From RI-153 sp963752935 (GTDB lineage Bacteria; Chloroflexota; Anaerolineae; Caldilineales; Caldilineaceae): a DNA stretch of 64,000 bases. Location of the stretch: positions 434,001 to 498,000 of the forward strand of contig CAVWAL010000023.1 in NCBI GenBank assembly GCA_963752935.1. Direction: 5' to 3'. The notes under the pieces are model-generated. The model saw only the letters and a program-made list of their open reading frames with translations, was not told the DNA's origin and made no database searches. Position 1 is the stretch's first letter. Each line of letters begins with the position of its first letter. Positions 25,440-33,344 of the stretch are shown here, one piece after another. Position numbers and translations under genes: made by a program.

Positions 25440-25512
25440 CAGGCGTGGGGATAGACACGGAGGTCCATCCCCACGCCTGATGTAGGGAGCGACCTCCGTG
25501 CCGGTCCGTTTC
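25440..25512 (+). repeat. Double-hairpin repeat, copy 3
   Basis: An outer 13-bp stem CAGGCGTGGGGAT/ATCCCCACGCCTG encloses AGACACGGAGGTCC; then TGTAGGGAGCGACCTCCGTG and CCGGTCCGTTTC follow. The ACGGAGGTCCATCC, GTAGGGA and CCTCCG blocks match copies 1 and 2. Confidence 0.75.
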
Positions 25513-25525
25513 GAGGTGCCGGGCT

Positions 25526-26416
25526 TTACTGTTTGACGGCGCCGGCCAGTCCCTCGATAAAGTATCGCTGCAAGAAGAGGAAAAGGACGATCACGGGGAT
25601 GATGCCGATCGTGGCTGCCGCCGCCATGCCACTCCAGTCGGTGAAGTACTCACCGCGGAACGCATACATCCCTACCGAGAGTGTGCGCAGTTCAGGCCGC
25701 GGCAAGGTCAGGACAAGCGGCAGCAAAAAGTCGTTCCAACTAGAGATAAACTGCATGATGATCGTGGTGGCAATGATCGGTTTCGAGAGCGGTAACATTA
25801 TTTGAACAAAGACGCGCAAGAAGCTGGCACCGTCCATCACGGCTGCTTCTTCCAGTTCGCGCGGGATCTGCCCGAAGTATCCGGCAAAGAGCAGGATGAA
25901 GATCACATGGGCGCCGCCGCTCTGCGCCAGAATCACGCCCAGCAAAGAGCCGTTTAAACGCAGCGTGCTCACAAGATCAAAGACCGGGATGATCGTGTAG
26001 GCCGCCGGCAGAAAGACAGTGGCAATAAAGAAACCAAGGATCGGCCTCTTGCCGGGGAAATCGTAGCGACCCAACGCATAGCCCATCATTGAAGTTGTAA
26101 CCAACACAATGGCCACCGTTGCCACGGCAATGATGACCGTGTTCAGGAAATACTGCCCAATGCGCGCCTGGACCCACGCCCGCGCGAAGTTTTCCCAGTG
26201 CAGGGCAGTCGGCAACAAGGAAACCCCTGTGCGGAAGATTTCATTGTTTGTTTTGAACGCGGCCGAGACCATCCACAGAAACGGATAGATCCATAGAAAG
26301 GTGATTGGGATCAGGATCAGCGTGACAATGTACTCACGCAATCGTGCGGGGCGCAGCCAGTGTCTCTTGGTAACGGTGACCAGAGACCGGTCGACAGGTT
26401 GTGTTACGCTGCTCAT
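25526..26416 (-). CDS. Sugar ABC transporter permease (MalG-like)
   Basis: 296 aa with six predicted membrane segments, the MalG-family EAA loop LEEAAVMDGASFLRVFVQIM and the usual C-terminus EGLAGAVKQ. The start overlaps the stop of the upstream permease gene by 4 nt, showing coupled translation. Together with the genes at 26413 and 27550 it forms a carbohydrate importer of the CUT1 type; the ATPase is not encoded here. Confidence 0.93.
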   Translation of the reverse strand: MSSVTQPVDRSLVTVTKRHWLRPARLREYIVTLILIPITFLWIYPFLWMVSAAFKTNNEIFRTGVSLLPTALHWENFARAWVQARIGQYFLNTVIIAVATVAIVLVTTSMMGYALGRYDFPGKRPILGFFIATVFLPAAYTIIPVFDLVSTLRLNGSLLGVILAQSGGAHVIFILLFAGYFGQIPRELEEAAVMDGASFLRVFVQIMLPLSKPIIATTIIMQFISSWNDFLLPLVLTLPRPELRTLSVGMYAFRGEYFTDWSGMAAAATIGIIPVIVLFLFLQRYFIEGLAGAVKQ

Positions 26417-27453
26417 CCTTCCATCCCTCCTGCTTCCACGCCGCTACGGTTGACCCGACGCGTCACAAACCACTGAAAGACCGCCAACGCCATTACGGTA
26501 AAGCCAAAAAAGACGGCCGTTGCCGAGGCGTAGCCTAAGCGCGGCAGGGTCTGCGATGAGGCCGAGCCGAAGGCCGTGCGGTAGATGTACACTTCCATGA
26601 CCTCAGTCGCAAAGTAAGGACCGCCACCGGTCATCGTCTGTACGAGCGCAAAGACTTTGAGCGTTCCCACAGCGGTAATCAAGATGATCACAATGGCGAA
26701 GGGTTTGATCAAAGGCGCCGTAATGTGGCGGAACTGCTGCCACACATTGGCTCCATCCACTTTGGCGGCTTCGTAAAGCACGCGCGGCACGGTCTGCAAC
26801 GCGGCCAGCCAATAGATCATTGGTTGCCCCAGCCACTTCCAGATCTCAACGCCGACGACTGTCCACAAGGCCGAGTCCGCTTCGCCCAAAAAGTCGATCG
26901 GTCGATCCAGGATTCCCAAGAAGACCATGCTCAGATTGATGGGTCCGTTGAACGGGCTCAGAATAAAAGTCATAACGATGCCGACGATCGCCGTCGTGGT
27001 TACTACGGGGATGAAAAAGAGTGTGCGAAACACCGGCGAGAGACGCAGGGCCACATCGTTGAGGATGATGGCAATGATCAGCGCCAGCGTGAGCTTAACC
27101 GGCACGCTGGTAAACATGAAGAGGAACGAACGACCAAACGCGCTCCAGAAGAATTTGTCCTGGATCACCTCAGCATAGTTGGCCAGGCCAATGAAGGTCG
27201 AATCGGACGTAAACCCCGACCATTTGAGCAGCGAGAAATATATCGACGCTACAATCGGGTAGAAGGTAAACATGCCGGTCAGGATAAGACCGGGCAGCAT
27301 AAAGAGGTAGCACCAACGGGCCTCGATCATACGCTGCCAGATCGGTTTTACGGGGCGAAGCCTGCCCTTTTGATCGGCTGCCACGGCGGATCCTGGTACG
27401 GTGCGAACGGCCATAGAACCCAGCCTTTCGGAACGAAATTGCAAATTGCCCAT
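26413..27453 (-). CDS. Sugar ABC transporter permease (MalF-like)
   Basis: 346 aa; the start may instead be the ATG at 27414, as neither has a strong ribosome site. After a polar N-terminus come six membrane segments beginning RWCYLFMLPGLILTGMFTFY, with the EAA loop LYEAAKVDGANVWQQFRHIT and the MalF-type TMTGGGPYFATEVMEVYIY segment. It pairs with the MalG-like gene that overlaps its stop. A perfect hairpin separates it from the binding-protein gene upstream. Confidence 0.92.
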   Translation of the reverse strand: MGNLQFRSERLGSMAVRTVPGSAVAADQKGRLRPVKPIWQRMIEARWCYLFMLPGLILTGMFTFYPIVASIYFSLLKWSGFTSDSTFIGLANYAEVIQDKFFWSAFGRSFLFMFTSVPVKLTLALIIAIILNDVALRLSPVFRTLFFIPVVTTTAIVGIVMTFILSPFNGPINLSMVFLGILDRPIDFLGEADSALWTVVGVEIWKWLGQPMIYWLAALQTVPRVLYEAAKVDGANVWQQFRHITAPLIKPFAIVIILITAVGTLKVFALVQTMTGGGPYFATEVMEVYIYRTAFGSASSQTLPRLGYASATAVFFGFTVMALAVFQWFVTRRVNRSGVEAGGMEG

Positions 27454-27462
27454 GTTGTAAGA

Positions 27463-27503
27463 TGTTCATTGTGTGTGGGCCTCCGGCCCACACACAATGA
27501 ACA
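27463..27503 (-). terminator. Perfect 19-bp intercistronic hairpin
   Basis: Arms 27463-27481 (TGTTCATTGTGTGTGGGCC) and 27485-27503 are fully complementary with a 3-nt loop. It lies between the binding-protein stop and the permease start on the minus strand without a T-tract, fitting an attenuator or 3'-end stabiliser that favours binding-protein expression. Confidence 0.7.
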
Positions 27504-27549
27504 TTTGCCGAAATTTGTTTACAGCGTAATCAGCTTCTCCAGGCGCCTC

Positions 27550-29148
27550 TTATTCCAATTCGGCATAACTCTCGGCGCTGTAATCCTGCGTTGGATCCCA
27601 GTTGGGGAAGACGAAGTCTTCGCGCGAGACGTTGGCGCCGGCGGCCTTCGCTGCGGCGATGGCCCGGTCCAGTTCCGCTTCGCTGCGGTCATTTAGATCC
27701 TGCAAAGCGGCGCTGATGTCGGTGACCTGCCCGGTGTAGAGACCCTGAACCGTCTCGGCCAGGTTCGGGGTGACCGGCTGAAGTTGCAGCGTAACCTGCA
27801 CCACATCGGGGTTGCGAACCAGCGGACTGGGGCCGACGCGAACCTGTTCGACGAACATTTGCAGCGCGCGTAACGCAATTGGATCAAGATCTGCGCCTTC
27901 CAACGCCTGCGGGAAGATAGGACCATCGGCTGCGCCGACGATACCGGCCCAGGCCCGTTGTCCCTCTAGTGTGCCTATATAGTGGAGGATGTCTCCTGCT
28001 ATCTGCTTGTTGGCTTCAGGCGCATCGGCGAAGACGTAAAGCTGATTCGAGCCGCCCGGCCCGACCATGAGCGGCACCATCAGCCCTGGCTCCATGAGCG
28101 GTTGGCTGGAGACGTTGAAGTTGAAGTCAGGATTTTCGGCCTGCCAGATGGGAATGTTCCACGGTCCCTGCAAAATCATCGCCGCCGCGCCCTGAGGCAT
28201 CATGGCGCGGGCTTGCGGTGCGTTCATCGACATGGACCCGGGGAAGATACTCCCGTCGTCCTTCATGGCCAGCAACAATTCAATGGCTGCCACATAGCGA
28301 TCATCGGTGAAGTTGAACTGACCGGTGCGATAATCGACACCATAGCCGCTGTTCCAATCGCCGGCAGAAGCGCCCGCCATCCGTGCAAAGTTCGAAACAA
28401 TGTCTGCCCAGCGGTTGACCTGATTGCCGCCGACGATAAAGCCGTAATACTGACCGGCGCCGTTTTCTGTGGTCTTGCGTGCTGCTTCACGGAATTCTTC
28501 CCAGGTGAGCGGCGTCTCCGAAGGATCATAGCCGGCTTCTTGCATGTAATCCACGTTGTACAGCAGGTGCGAACCGTAGCGCTTATTCGACGTGAACGGC
28601 ACATTGTATGTTTTGCCGTCGAAGTCCGTCACGCCAGGCACGAAAACACCGGGCGGGAAGGTAGCCTTCCACTCGGCAAAGTTCGGGATTATATCATCAA
28701 GTGCAGCCACCCAGCCTTCTTGAACCACCTGCGCCGCCGAATAGGAGAGTGGGATTTGGAAGACATCGTGCGCCGTGCCGTTGCGTACGCCCAGCGGCAC
28801 TACCTGGGCAATTTCATTCCAGGGGAGCGCGTCATATTGAATAGTGATGTTGGGATACTGCTCCTGATAGGCGGCGAAGAATTCGTTCCAGAAGACAGCC
28901 TTCTGATCCCCACTATCCACCCAGCGAAAGGTAACAGGGTCGGTGGGCAGTTGTGCACCGGATTCGGCAATCTGAATCAGGCTCTCTCCCGTTGGCGTCA
29001 CCTGCGGCGCAGTGCTGCTCGAACCACTGGGGGCTGGGGCGACAGGTGCAGCACATGCAGCTAACAAAAGGCCACTGCTGATCGCAGTCAAACGCAAAAA
29101 CTCACGTCGATTCACGCCACTGCGCAAAGACTTTCTTGGTTCCGTCAT
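27550..29148 (-). CDS. Sugar ABC transporter substrate-binding lipoprotein
   Basis: 532 aa. The N-terminus NRREFLRLTAISSGLLLAAC carries a twin-arginine signal and a lipobox, followed by a Pro/Ser/Thr linker. The body is a family-1 solute-binding protein (ITIQYDALPWNEIAQVVPLG, ETPLTWEEFREAARKTTENG, GAAAMILQGPWNIPIWQAE). It is the first gene of a three-gene importer operon, with a perfect palindrome (29358-29373) about 210 nt upstream that may be the operator. Ligand unknown; the neighbouring sulfatase cluster makes a sulfated-glycan fragment possible (inference). Confidence 0.92.
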   Translation of the reverse strand: MTEPRKSLRSGVNRREFLRLTAISSGLLLAACAAPVAPAPSGSSSTAPQVTPTGESLIQIAESGAQLPTDPVTFRWVDSGDQKAVFWNEFFAAYQEQYPNITIQYDALPWNEIAQVVPLGVRNGTAHDVFQIPLSYSAAQVVQEGWVAALDDIIPNFAEWKATFPPGVFVPGVTDFDGKTYNVPFTSNKRYGSHLLYNVDYMQEAGYDPSETPLTWEEFREAARKTTENGAGQYYGFIVGGNQVNRWADIVSNFARMAGASAGDWNSGYGVDYRTGQFNFTDDRYVAAIELLLAMKDDGSIFPGSMSMNAPQARAMMPQGAAAMILQGPWNIPIWQAENPDFNFNVSSQPLMEPGLMVPLMVGPGGSNQLYVFADAPEANKQIAGDILHYIGTLEGQRAWAGIVGAADGPIFPQALEGADLDPIALRALQMFVEQVRVGPSPLVRNPDVVQVTLQLQPVTPNLAETVQGLYTGQVTDISAALQDLNDRSEAELDRAIAAAKAAGANVSREDFVFPNWDPTQDYSAESYAELE

Positions 29149-29524
29149 CTTCTGTCTCTCCTTTGAGATAAGGTGGGGTGAGAAAAGGTAGGGTCAACGT
29201 GCGGTTATGCTCGATTGAACCCTGTCGACTGACGTTGCATCAAGCGTAGTGAAACGGTTTGCACGTCACTTTCACAGGCGCGTCAATCAAGGTGGTAACC
29301 GCCACAGAGACCTACCTTTTTGCTGCCTTTACAACCAAAGTTGGATACTAGCGAGGCATTGGAACGTTCCAATTCTACGAGTAAGGTAGCACATCTTGTG
29401 GTGGCGTGCAAGGGTTTTTTAAAGCGTAAAGCGCAGGGCAACCGCTAACTAGATAGAAGCAGGAAGTTGATGGCGCCAAAATCCTTGCATAGGCGGCTCT
29501 CGTCTTCACGGAAGACGATCTCAT
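29149..29524. other. Promoter/operator region of the sugar importer
   Basis: 376 nt with no credible gene. It contains the palindrome at 29358-29373 and a GTGAAACGGTTTGCAC segment (about 29249-29264) that resembles LacI/GalR-type half-sites with one base missing. Confidence 0.5.
29358..29373. promoter_or_regulatory. Candidate LacI-type operator
   Basis: ATTGGAACGTTCCAAT is a perfect 16-bp palindrome with the central CG typical of LacI-family sites, upstream of the sugar importer operon. No regulator gene is in the window. Confidence 0.5.
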
Positions 29525-29950
29525 TCATCTCGGGTCAGCGTAATCAATGAGAAACGCGTGGGGGGTCAACACGAAGATACCTCGATAAGGGGAAAGCGTT
29601 AGCAAATCTTGATCCCCGCTGATGATGCACGCTGCGCCGCCGCTTATGGCAAGTTCGAGAAATTTGTTATCCTTGGCATCGCTGCAATCAGTTACTTTGG
29701 CCGTTACTTCGACCATCTGGGCAACGCTCAAATATGTCGCCAAAAAGCGAAGCCGGTCTTCTTCTTGAACATAGCGATTGAATTTGGGCCGTCGCAGCAC
29801 GTCATCCAACTCGGCGATTGTTTCTTGAGAAATCAGAACGATTCCAAGAGCAAAAGCTGCATCAAACGCCTGACGGGGAATCGAGCGTGGCATCAAGAGG
29901 GCACTTATCGTTGTGTTCGTGTCGAGGACAAACCTGACCCTATTCGTCAC
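29525..29950 (-). CDS. PIN-domain toxin
   Basis: 141 aa starting at GTG 29950. It has the PIN motifs FVLDTNTTISALL (first Asp), TIAELDDVLRRPKF (Glu), and DCSDAKDNKFLELAISGGAACIISGDQDLL (the D-x-x-D-N set). This matches the COG1569-type putative toxin group. It overlaps the end of the antitoxin gene by 11 nt. The expected activity is Mg2+-dependent RNA cleavage. Confidence 0.85.
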   Translation of the reverse strand: MTNRVRFVLDTNTTISALLMPRSIPRQAFDAAFALGIVLISQETIAELDDVLRRPKFNRYVQEEDRLRFLATYLSVAQMVEVTAKVTDCSDAKDNKFLELAISGGAACIISGDQDLLTLSPYRGIFVLTPHAFLIDYADPR

Positions 29951-30170
29951 ACAGTAAGTCCTCTAGAATTTCCGGCGTGAGCCCTCTTGCCTGTGCCTGC
30001 GTGCCAATATCATCCATGACCTCGCTCAAGGACTGACGCGGCATCTCCGCCAGTTCGCGCAAGCGTAGACCCAGGAGCACCTTCATTTTCTGCTGATCCG
30101 AAGGCGATGCCGTCAAGTAGACCTGCGCTGTTGCCGCATCCACAGGAATGGCGATTGTTGTTTCAGTCAT
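29940..30170 (-). CDS. Antitoxin partner of the PIN toxin
   Basis: 76 aa. MTETTIAIPVDAATAQVYLT opens the protein, followed by a helical stretch (SDQQKMKVLLGLRLRELAEM, RQSLSEVMDDIGTQAQARGL) and an acidic end. This pattern matches antitoxins found with COG1569-type PIN proteins. A GGTGCGG-like site precedes the ATG and the stop overlaps the toxin start, so the pair is co-expressed. Confidence 0.72.
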   Translation of the reverse strand: MTETTIAIPVDAATAQVYLTASPSDQQKMKVLLGLRLRELAEMPRQSLSEVMDDIGTQAQARGLTPEILEDLLCDE

Positions 30171-30430
30171 CGTTTCCGCACCTTTCTCACTACGTGCTGC
30201 CTCTGTGGGAATTATAGCACAAGGACGAGCCGACGCGCGCAGTACTGTCGCTACCGCGGAGGCCAGCTTCGGCGTGAATGATGCACAACGGCCAAGGACG
30301 GTATCTTTCTTGGCCGCTGTGGTTACTCTTAATATAAACGATCCAGGTTTTCGATGTCCTCACTCCATAAGCGGTTTCGCGAAGGCCCTGTTCAAACGCG
30401 AAAGTGAGCCGCCATCTCCATCTGTTTCCT

Positions 30431-31651
30431 TTATACCTTTGCCACTTCCGAGACACGCCAGTCGGCGCCAGTGAAGAGCGAATCGAGCCACGCCGTGCCA
30501 ATCCCAGGATGTTCGGGCGGCAGCGCATGACCGGCTTCGATCAACGGCTGTTCGGTGATCAGACGCGGATAGATCAGGTTGATGTGGGCACGCACGGTCT
30601 CTTGCCAGGCGACGTTGGCGGTGGCCGTGGCAACCTGAACACCCGACAGCATGGTCAACGGGCCGGTGCAGTCGTGCATGACCACAGGCACATTATACGT
30701 TTGCGCCTGTTGCGCAATGCGGTGGGTCTGTGAAATACCGCCCACCCAGGTGGGGTCGATCATGATATAGTCGGCGCCGCGCTTTTCAAGGACCATGCGG
30801 TAGTCGTCGGGGCCGATCATCATTTCGCTGACGGCGACGGGAATGTCGGCTTTGTCGCGGAAGTCGGCGATGGTGTCGATGCTGTCGGGGCGGATGATGT
30901 CCTCGACCCAGAGCACATCCAGCGGACGCAGCGCCCGCGCAATGCGCAACGCCATCGCCAACTGGAAGAAACCGTGCCCATCGAGAATCAGCTCAACCTG
31001 ATTGCCCAGAGCCTCGCGGATTTGGCGCAGCGGGCGCAGCGCCTCATCTAGATCTTCAGGGCGCAGGTAGAGACCGCCGCGCACTTTGTGGGCGGCAAAG
31101 TCGAGTGTCCACGTTTTGAGGGCGCGGTAGCCTAGATCCAACATCTGTTTGGCATAGTCTACAGGGCGGTTGACCATGGCCCAATAGTCGTTGTACGGCC
31201 CTTCGTTGCCCACCTCCCCATAGCCGGGCCAGCCCAGAGAATTGTCGCTGCGCGGGCCGCCATAGCTCGGCCCGCCACTGCTGTTGTAGATGGGAATCGA
31301 CGGCTGAGTACGCCCCCCCAGCAACTGCCAGATCGGCTGCTCGCACACCTGCCCCAGAATATCCCACAAGGCAAGGTCGATGGCCGAAATCGCCCGCAAC
31401 TCTGTACCGCGTGAGCCAAAGTTGGTGGTGCGCTCATAGAGAAAGCGCCAATGGCTTTCGACGGCCAGAGGGTCAGCGCCCAGCAGCCGCCGCGCCATCC
31501 AATCGTGGATCATGGAGGCTACGGCGTGGGGCACGTAGTAAGTCTCGCCGCACCCGATGATGCCGGCGTCGGTGTGGATACGCAGCAGCAGCAGCCCCGG
31601 CATGATCTCGGGGACGGTGGTGGTTTCGATCTTCGTAATTTTGAGGGGCAT
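30431..31651 (-). CDS. Enolase-superfamily sugar-acid dehydratase
   Basis: 406 aa. The capping domain (KITKIETTTVPEIMPGLLLL) is followed by a barrel with ALKTWTLD (possible Lys), ILDGHGFF (Asp and His), LWVEDII and AVSEMM (metal Glu residues) and PVVMHDCTGPLTM (His). The DxH arrangement suggests an acid-sugar dehydratase of the GalD-like/mandelate-racemase group. A 30-residue Gly/Tyr-rich insertion (GGPSYGGPRSDNSLGWPGYG) in the active-site lid is unusual. It lies downstream of three sulfatase genes, separated by a strong hairpin, so it may act on the desulfated sugar (inference). Confidence 0.87.
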   Translation of the reverse strand: MPLKITKIETTTVPEIMPGLLLLRIHTDAGIIGCGETYYVPHAVASMIHDWMARRLLGADPLAVESHWRFLYERTTNFGSRGTELRAISAIDLALWDILGQVCEQPIWQLLGGRTQPSIPIYNSSGGPSYGGPRSDNSLGWPGYGEVGNEGPYNDYWAMVNRPVDYAKQMLDLGYRALKTWTLDFAAHKVRGGLYLRPEDLDEALRPLRQIREALGNQVELILDGHGFFQLAMALRIARALRPLDVLWVEDIIRPDSIDTIADFRDKADIPVAVSEMMIGPDDYRMVLEKRGADYIMIDPTWVGGISQTHRIAQQAQTYNVPVVMHDCTGPLTMLSGVQVATATANVAWQETVRAHINLIYPRLITEQPLIEAGHALPPEHPGIGTAWLDSLFTGADWRVSEVAKV

Positions 31652-31728
31652 GTGTGGGAGCCTCGGGTGGTGGATAGGGTGGTTAGGTTGGTTGCTCGGT
31701 GGCTGGATTATCTGGTTACTATTAGGCA

Positions 31729-31787
31729 GATGATGAGATGATGAGGATGATGGTTGTCGAGATCATCATCCTCATCATCTCATCATC
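31729..31787 (-). terminator. 24-bp perfect hairpin of GATGAT-rich sequence
   Basis: Arms 31729-31752 and 31764-31787 are exact complements built from GATGATGAGATGATGAGGAT-type simple sequence, with an 11-nt loop. It lies between the third sulfatase gene in the transcript and the dehydratase gene. It may attenuate or stabilise the message. Confidence 0.6.
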
Positions 31788-31828
31788 CTCATCCTCGTTA
31801 TCCTCGTTATCTCGTCACCAATTCTCTT

Positions 31829-33319
31829 CTACGAAAAATCATAGGATGCAGCTTCCGGCAACGGCACCGGCGGGCTGTCCTCTGTGCAGATGCTCCAATC
31901 GGCGAGGCGCAGGCGCAGGTCAGCGAGGATGGGTGCATTGGCGGGATCGGCGGCGACGTTCTTCAGTTCCCAGGGGTCATTGACCAGATCGTAGAGTTCG
32001 TCGAGATCGCCCATTGGGTCGTGAACGTACTTCCAGTGGCGCGTACGCACCATCTTGCGCCGGCCTTCCGCCTCGCGCCAGCGCAAGGATCGCATCAGCG
32101 CAGCGCGGCCGTACGGTTTGGGCAGCTTCGCCAGATCGTCCATGTGGAAGAGCGGGCCGCCGGCGCCGTATTCAGAAAAGGTCGCCTCGCGCGGTACGGC
32201 CTGGGTGACGGTTGGCAGCAGCTCGCCCTGCATTGACCGTGGAATCTCGATTCCTTGCCGGTGCAGCAGCGTGGGCACGATGTCGATGAGGTTGACCATG
32301 CTGTCGTCGCGTACGCCTTGGGCAAACTGCCCCGGCCACGAGACGATCAACGGCACATGGGTAAGGCAGTCGTAGAAGACGCCACCTTTGCAGCACATGT
32401 TGTGTTCGCCCGCGAAGTCACCGTGATCGGCGCAGAAGACGACGATGGTGTTGTGGCGCAGCCCCAGCCGATCCAGCGCGTCGAGGATCTGCCCAACGCC
32501 GTCATCAACGAAGCGGGTCATACCGTAATAGCAGCTCAGTACGCCGTAGATGTCCTCTTCGCTGTCCTCGTCCATGCCCAGGATCTCGTAGAGGACGCGA
32601 TTGCGCTCCGGCGCGCTGCCGTCGCTGAACTCGTCCTGACGGGAGGGAGGCAGCTTGATCTTCTCGGGCGGGAACAACTCGGCGTACTGTCGGGGCGCTT
32701 CCCACGGTTCATGTGGATCAGGATAAGAGACCCACAACGCAAACGGCTCGTGGCGATGTGCCTCCAAAAATCGTACCGTCTGCCCGGTGATGAGGCCGGT
32801 GGAATAGTCTTCGAGCGGGTAATCGGTAATGGCATAACCGAAACGTGGGCTCTGCCTGGGCATGGCGCGGCGGGTGGCGTGGGCGGCATTGATGGCGTCG
32901 ATGGGGCGGAACCATTGCATACCGCGCGTGGTGGGATCGGCCGGTAGGCCGCCGTGCCCAATCTCGCACCAGGTGTCAAAGAGCGCCTGGTCTTCGGGCT
33001 GTGTAAAGCAGTGATTCTTGCCGATCAGGCCGGTGTGGAAACCGGCCTCCTTCCACAGACGGAAGGCGTGATCCTGGCCGGGCGGCATATGTGTCTCGTT
33101 GCGCCGCCCCCCATGACTGTGGGGAAACTGGCCGGTCCACACCGACACCCGGGCGGGGACACACAACGGATGGGGCGTGATGGCGTTCTCATAGAGCACG
33201 CCGTCGTTCGCCAGTCTCTGCAGCGACGGCGTCTGACAAAACGAATTCCCATAAAGATGGCTGGCGGTCGCCTTCATCTGATCCGACATGATGAAGAGGA
33301 CGTTGGGCGTTGCGGTCAT
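31829..33319 (-). CDS. Sulfatase (formylglycine-dependent)
   Basis: 496 aa from the ATG at 33319; a longer frame to 33364 would overlap the previous gene. The alkaline-phosphatase-fold N-terminus NVLFIMSDQMKATASHLYGN supplies metal-binding Asp. CVPAR (Cys53) is the C-x-P-x-R signature whose Cys is oxidised to formylglycine, and FCADHGDFAGEH gives further metal ligands. No export signal is visible. The maturing enzyme is not in the window. It is the last of three consecutive sulfatase genes. Phosphonate-monoester-hydrolase-like relatives are an alternative. Confidence 0.9.
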   Translation of the reverse strand: MTATPNVLFIMSDQMKATASHLYGNSFCQTPSLQRLANDGVLYENAITPHPLCVPARVSVWTGQFPHSHGGRRNETHMPPGQDHAFRLWKEAGFHTGLIGKNHCFTQPEDQALFDTWCEIGHGGLPADPTTRGMQWFRPIDAINAAHATRRAMPRQSPRFGYAITDYPLEDYSTGLITGQTVRFLEAHRHEPFALWVSYPDPHEPWEAPRQYAELFPPEKIKLPPSRQDEFSDGSAPERNRVLYEILGMDEDSEEDIYGVLSCYYGMTRFVDDGVGQILDALDRLGLRHNTIVVFCADHGDFAGEHNMCCKGGVFYDCLTHVPLIVSWPGQFAQGVRDDSMVNLIDIVPTLLHRQGIEIPRSMQGELLPTVTQAVPREATFSEYGAGGPLFHMDDLAKLPKPYGRAALMRSLRWREAEGRRKMVRTRHWKYVHDPMGDLDELYDLVNDPWELKNVAADPANAPILADLRLRLADWSICTEDSPPVPLPEAASYDFS

Positions 33320-33344
33320 AAGAGGGCCCTTTCCAGGGATCAGT

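Larger units (their letters stand above)
25033..25525. other. Repeat-bearing intergenic region
   Basis: 493 nt with no credible gene. It contains two copies of the double-hairpin repeat (25222-25274 and 25440-25512) separated by unrelated sequence. Confidence 0.6.

Noticed and set aside
30289..30316. CGGCCAAG/CTTGGCCG hairpin as a terminator
   Set aside because: Only 8 bp with a 12-nt loop and no T-run on either strand; too weak to call.
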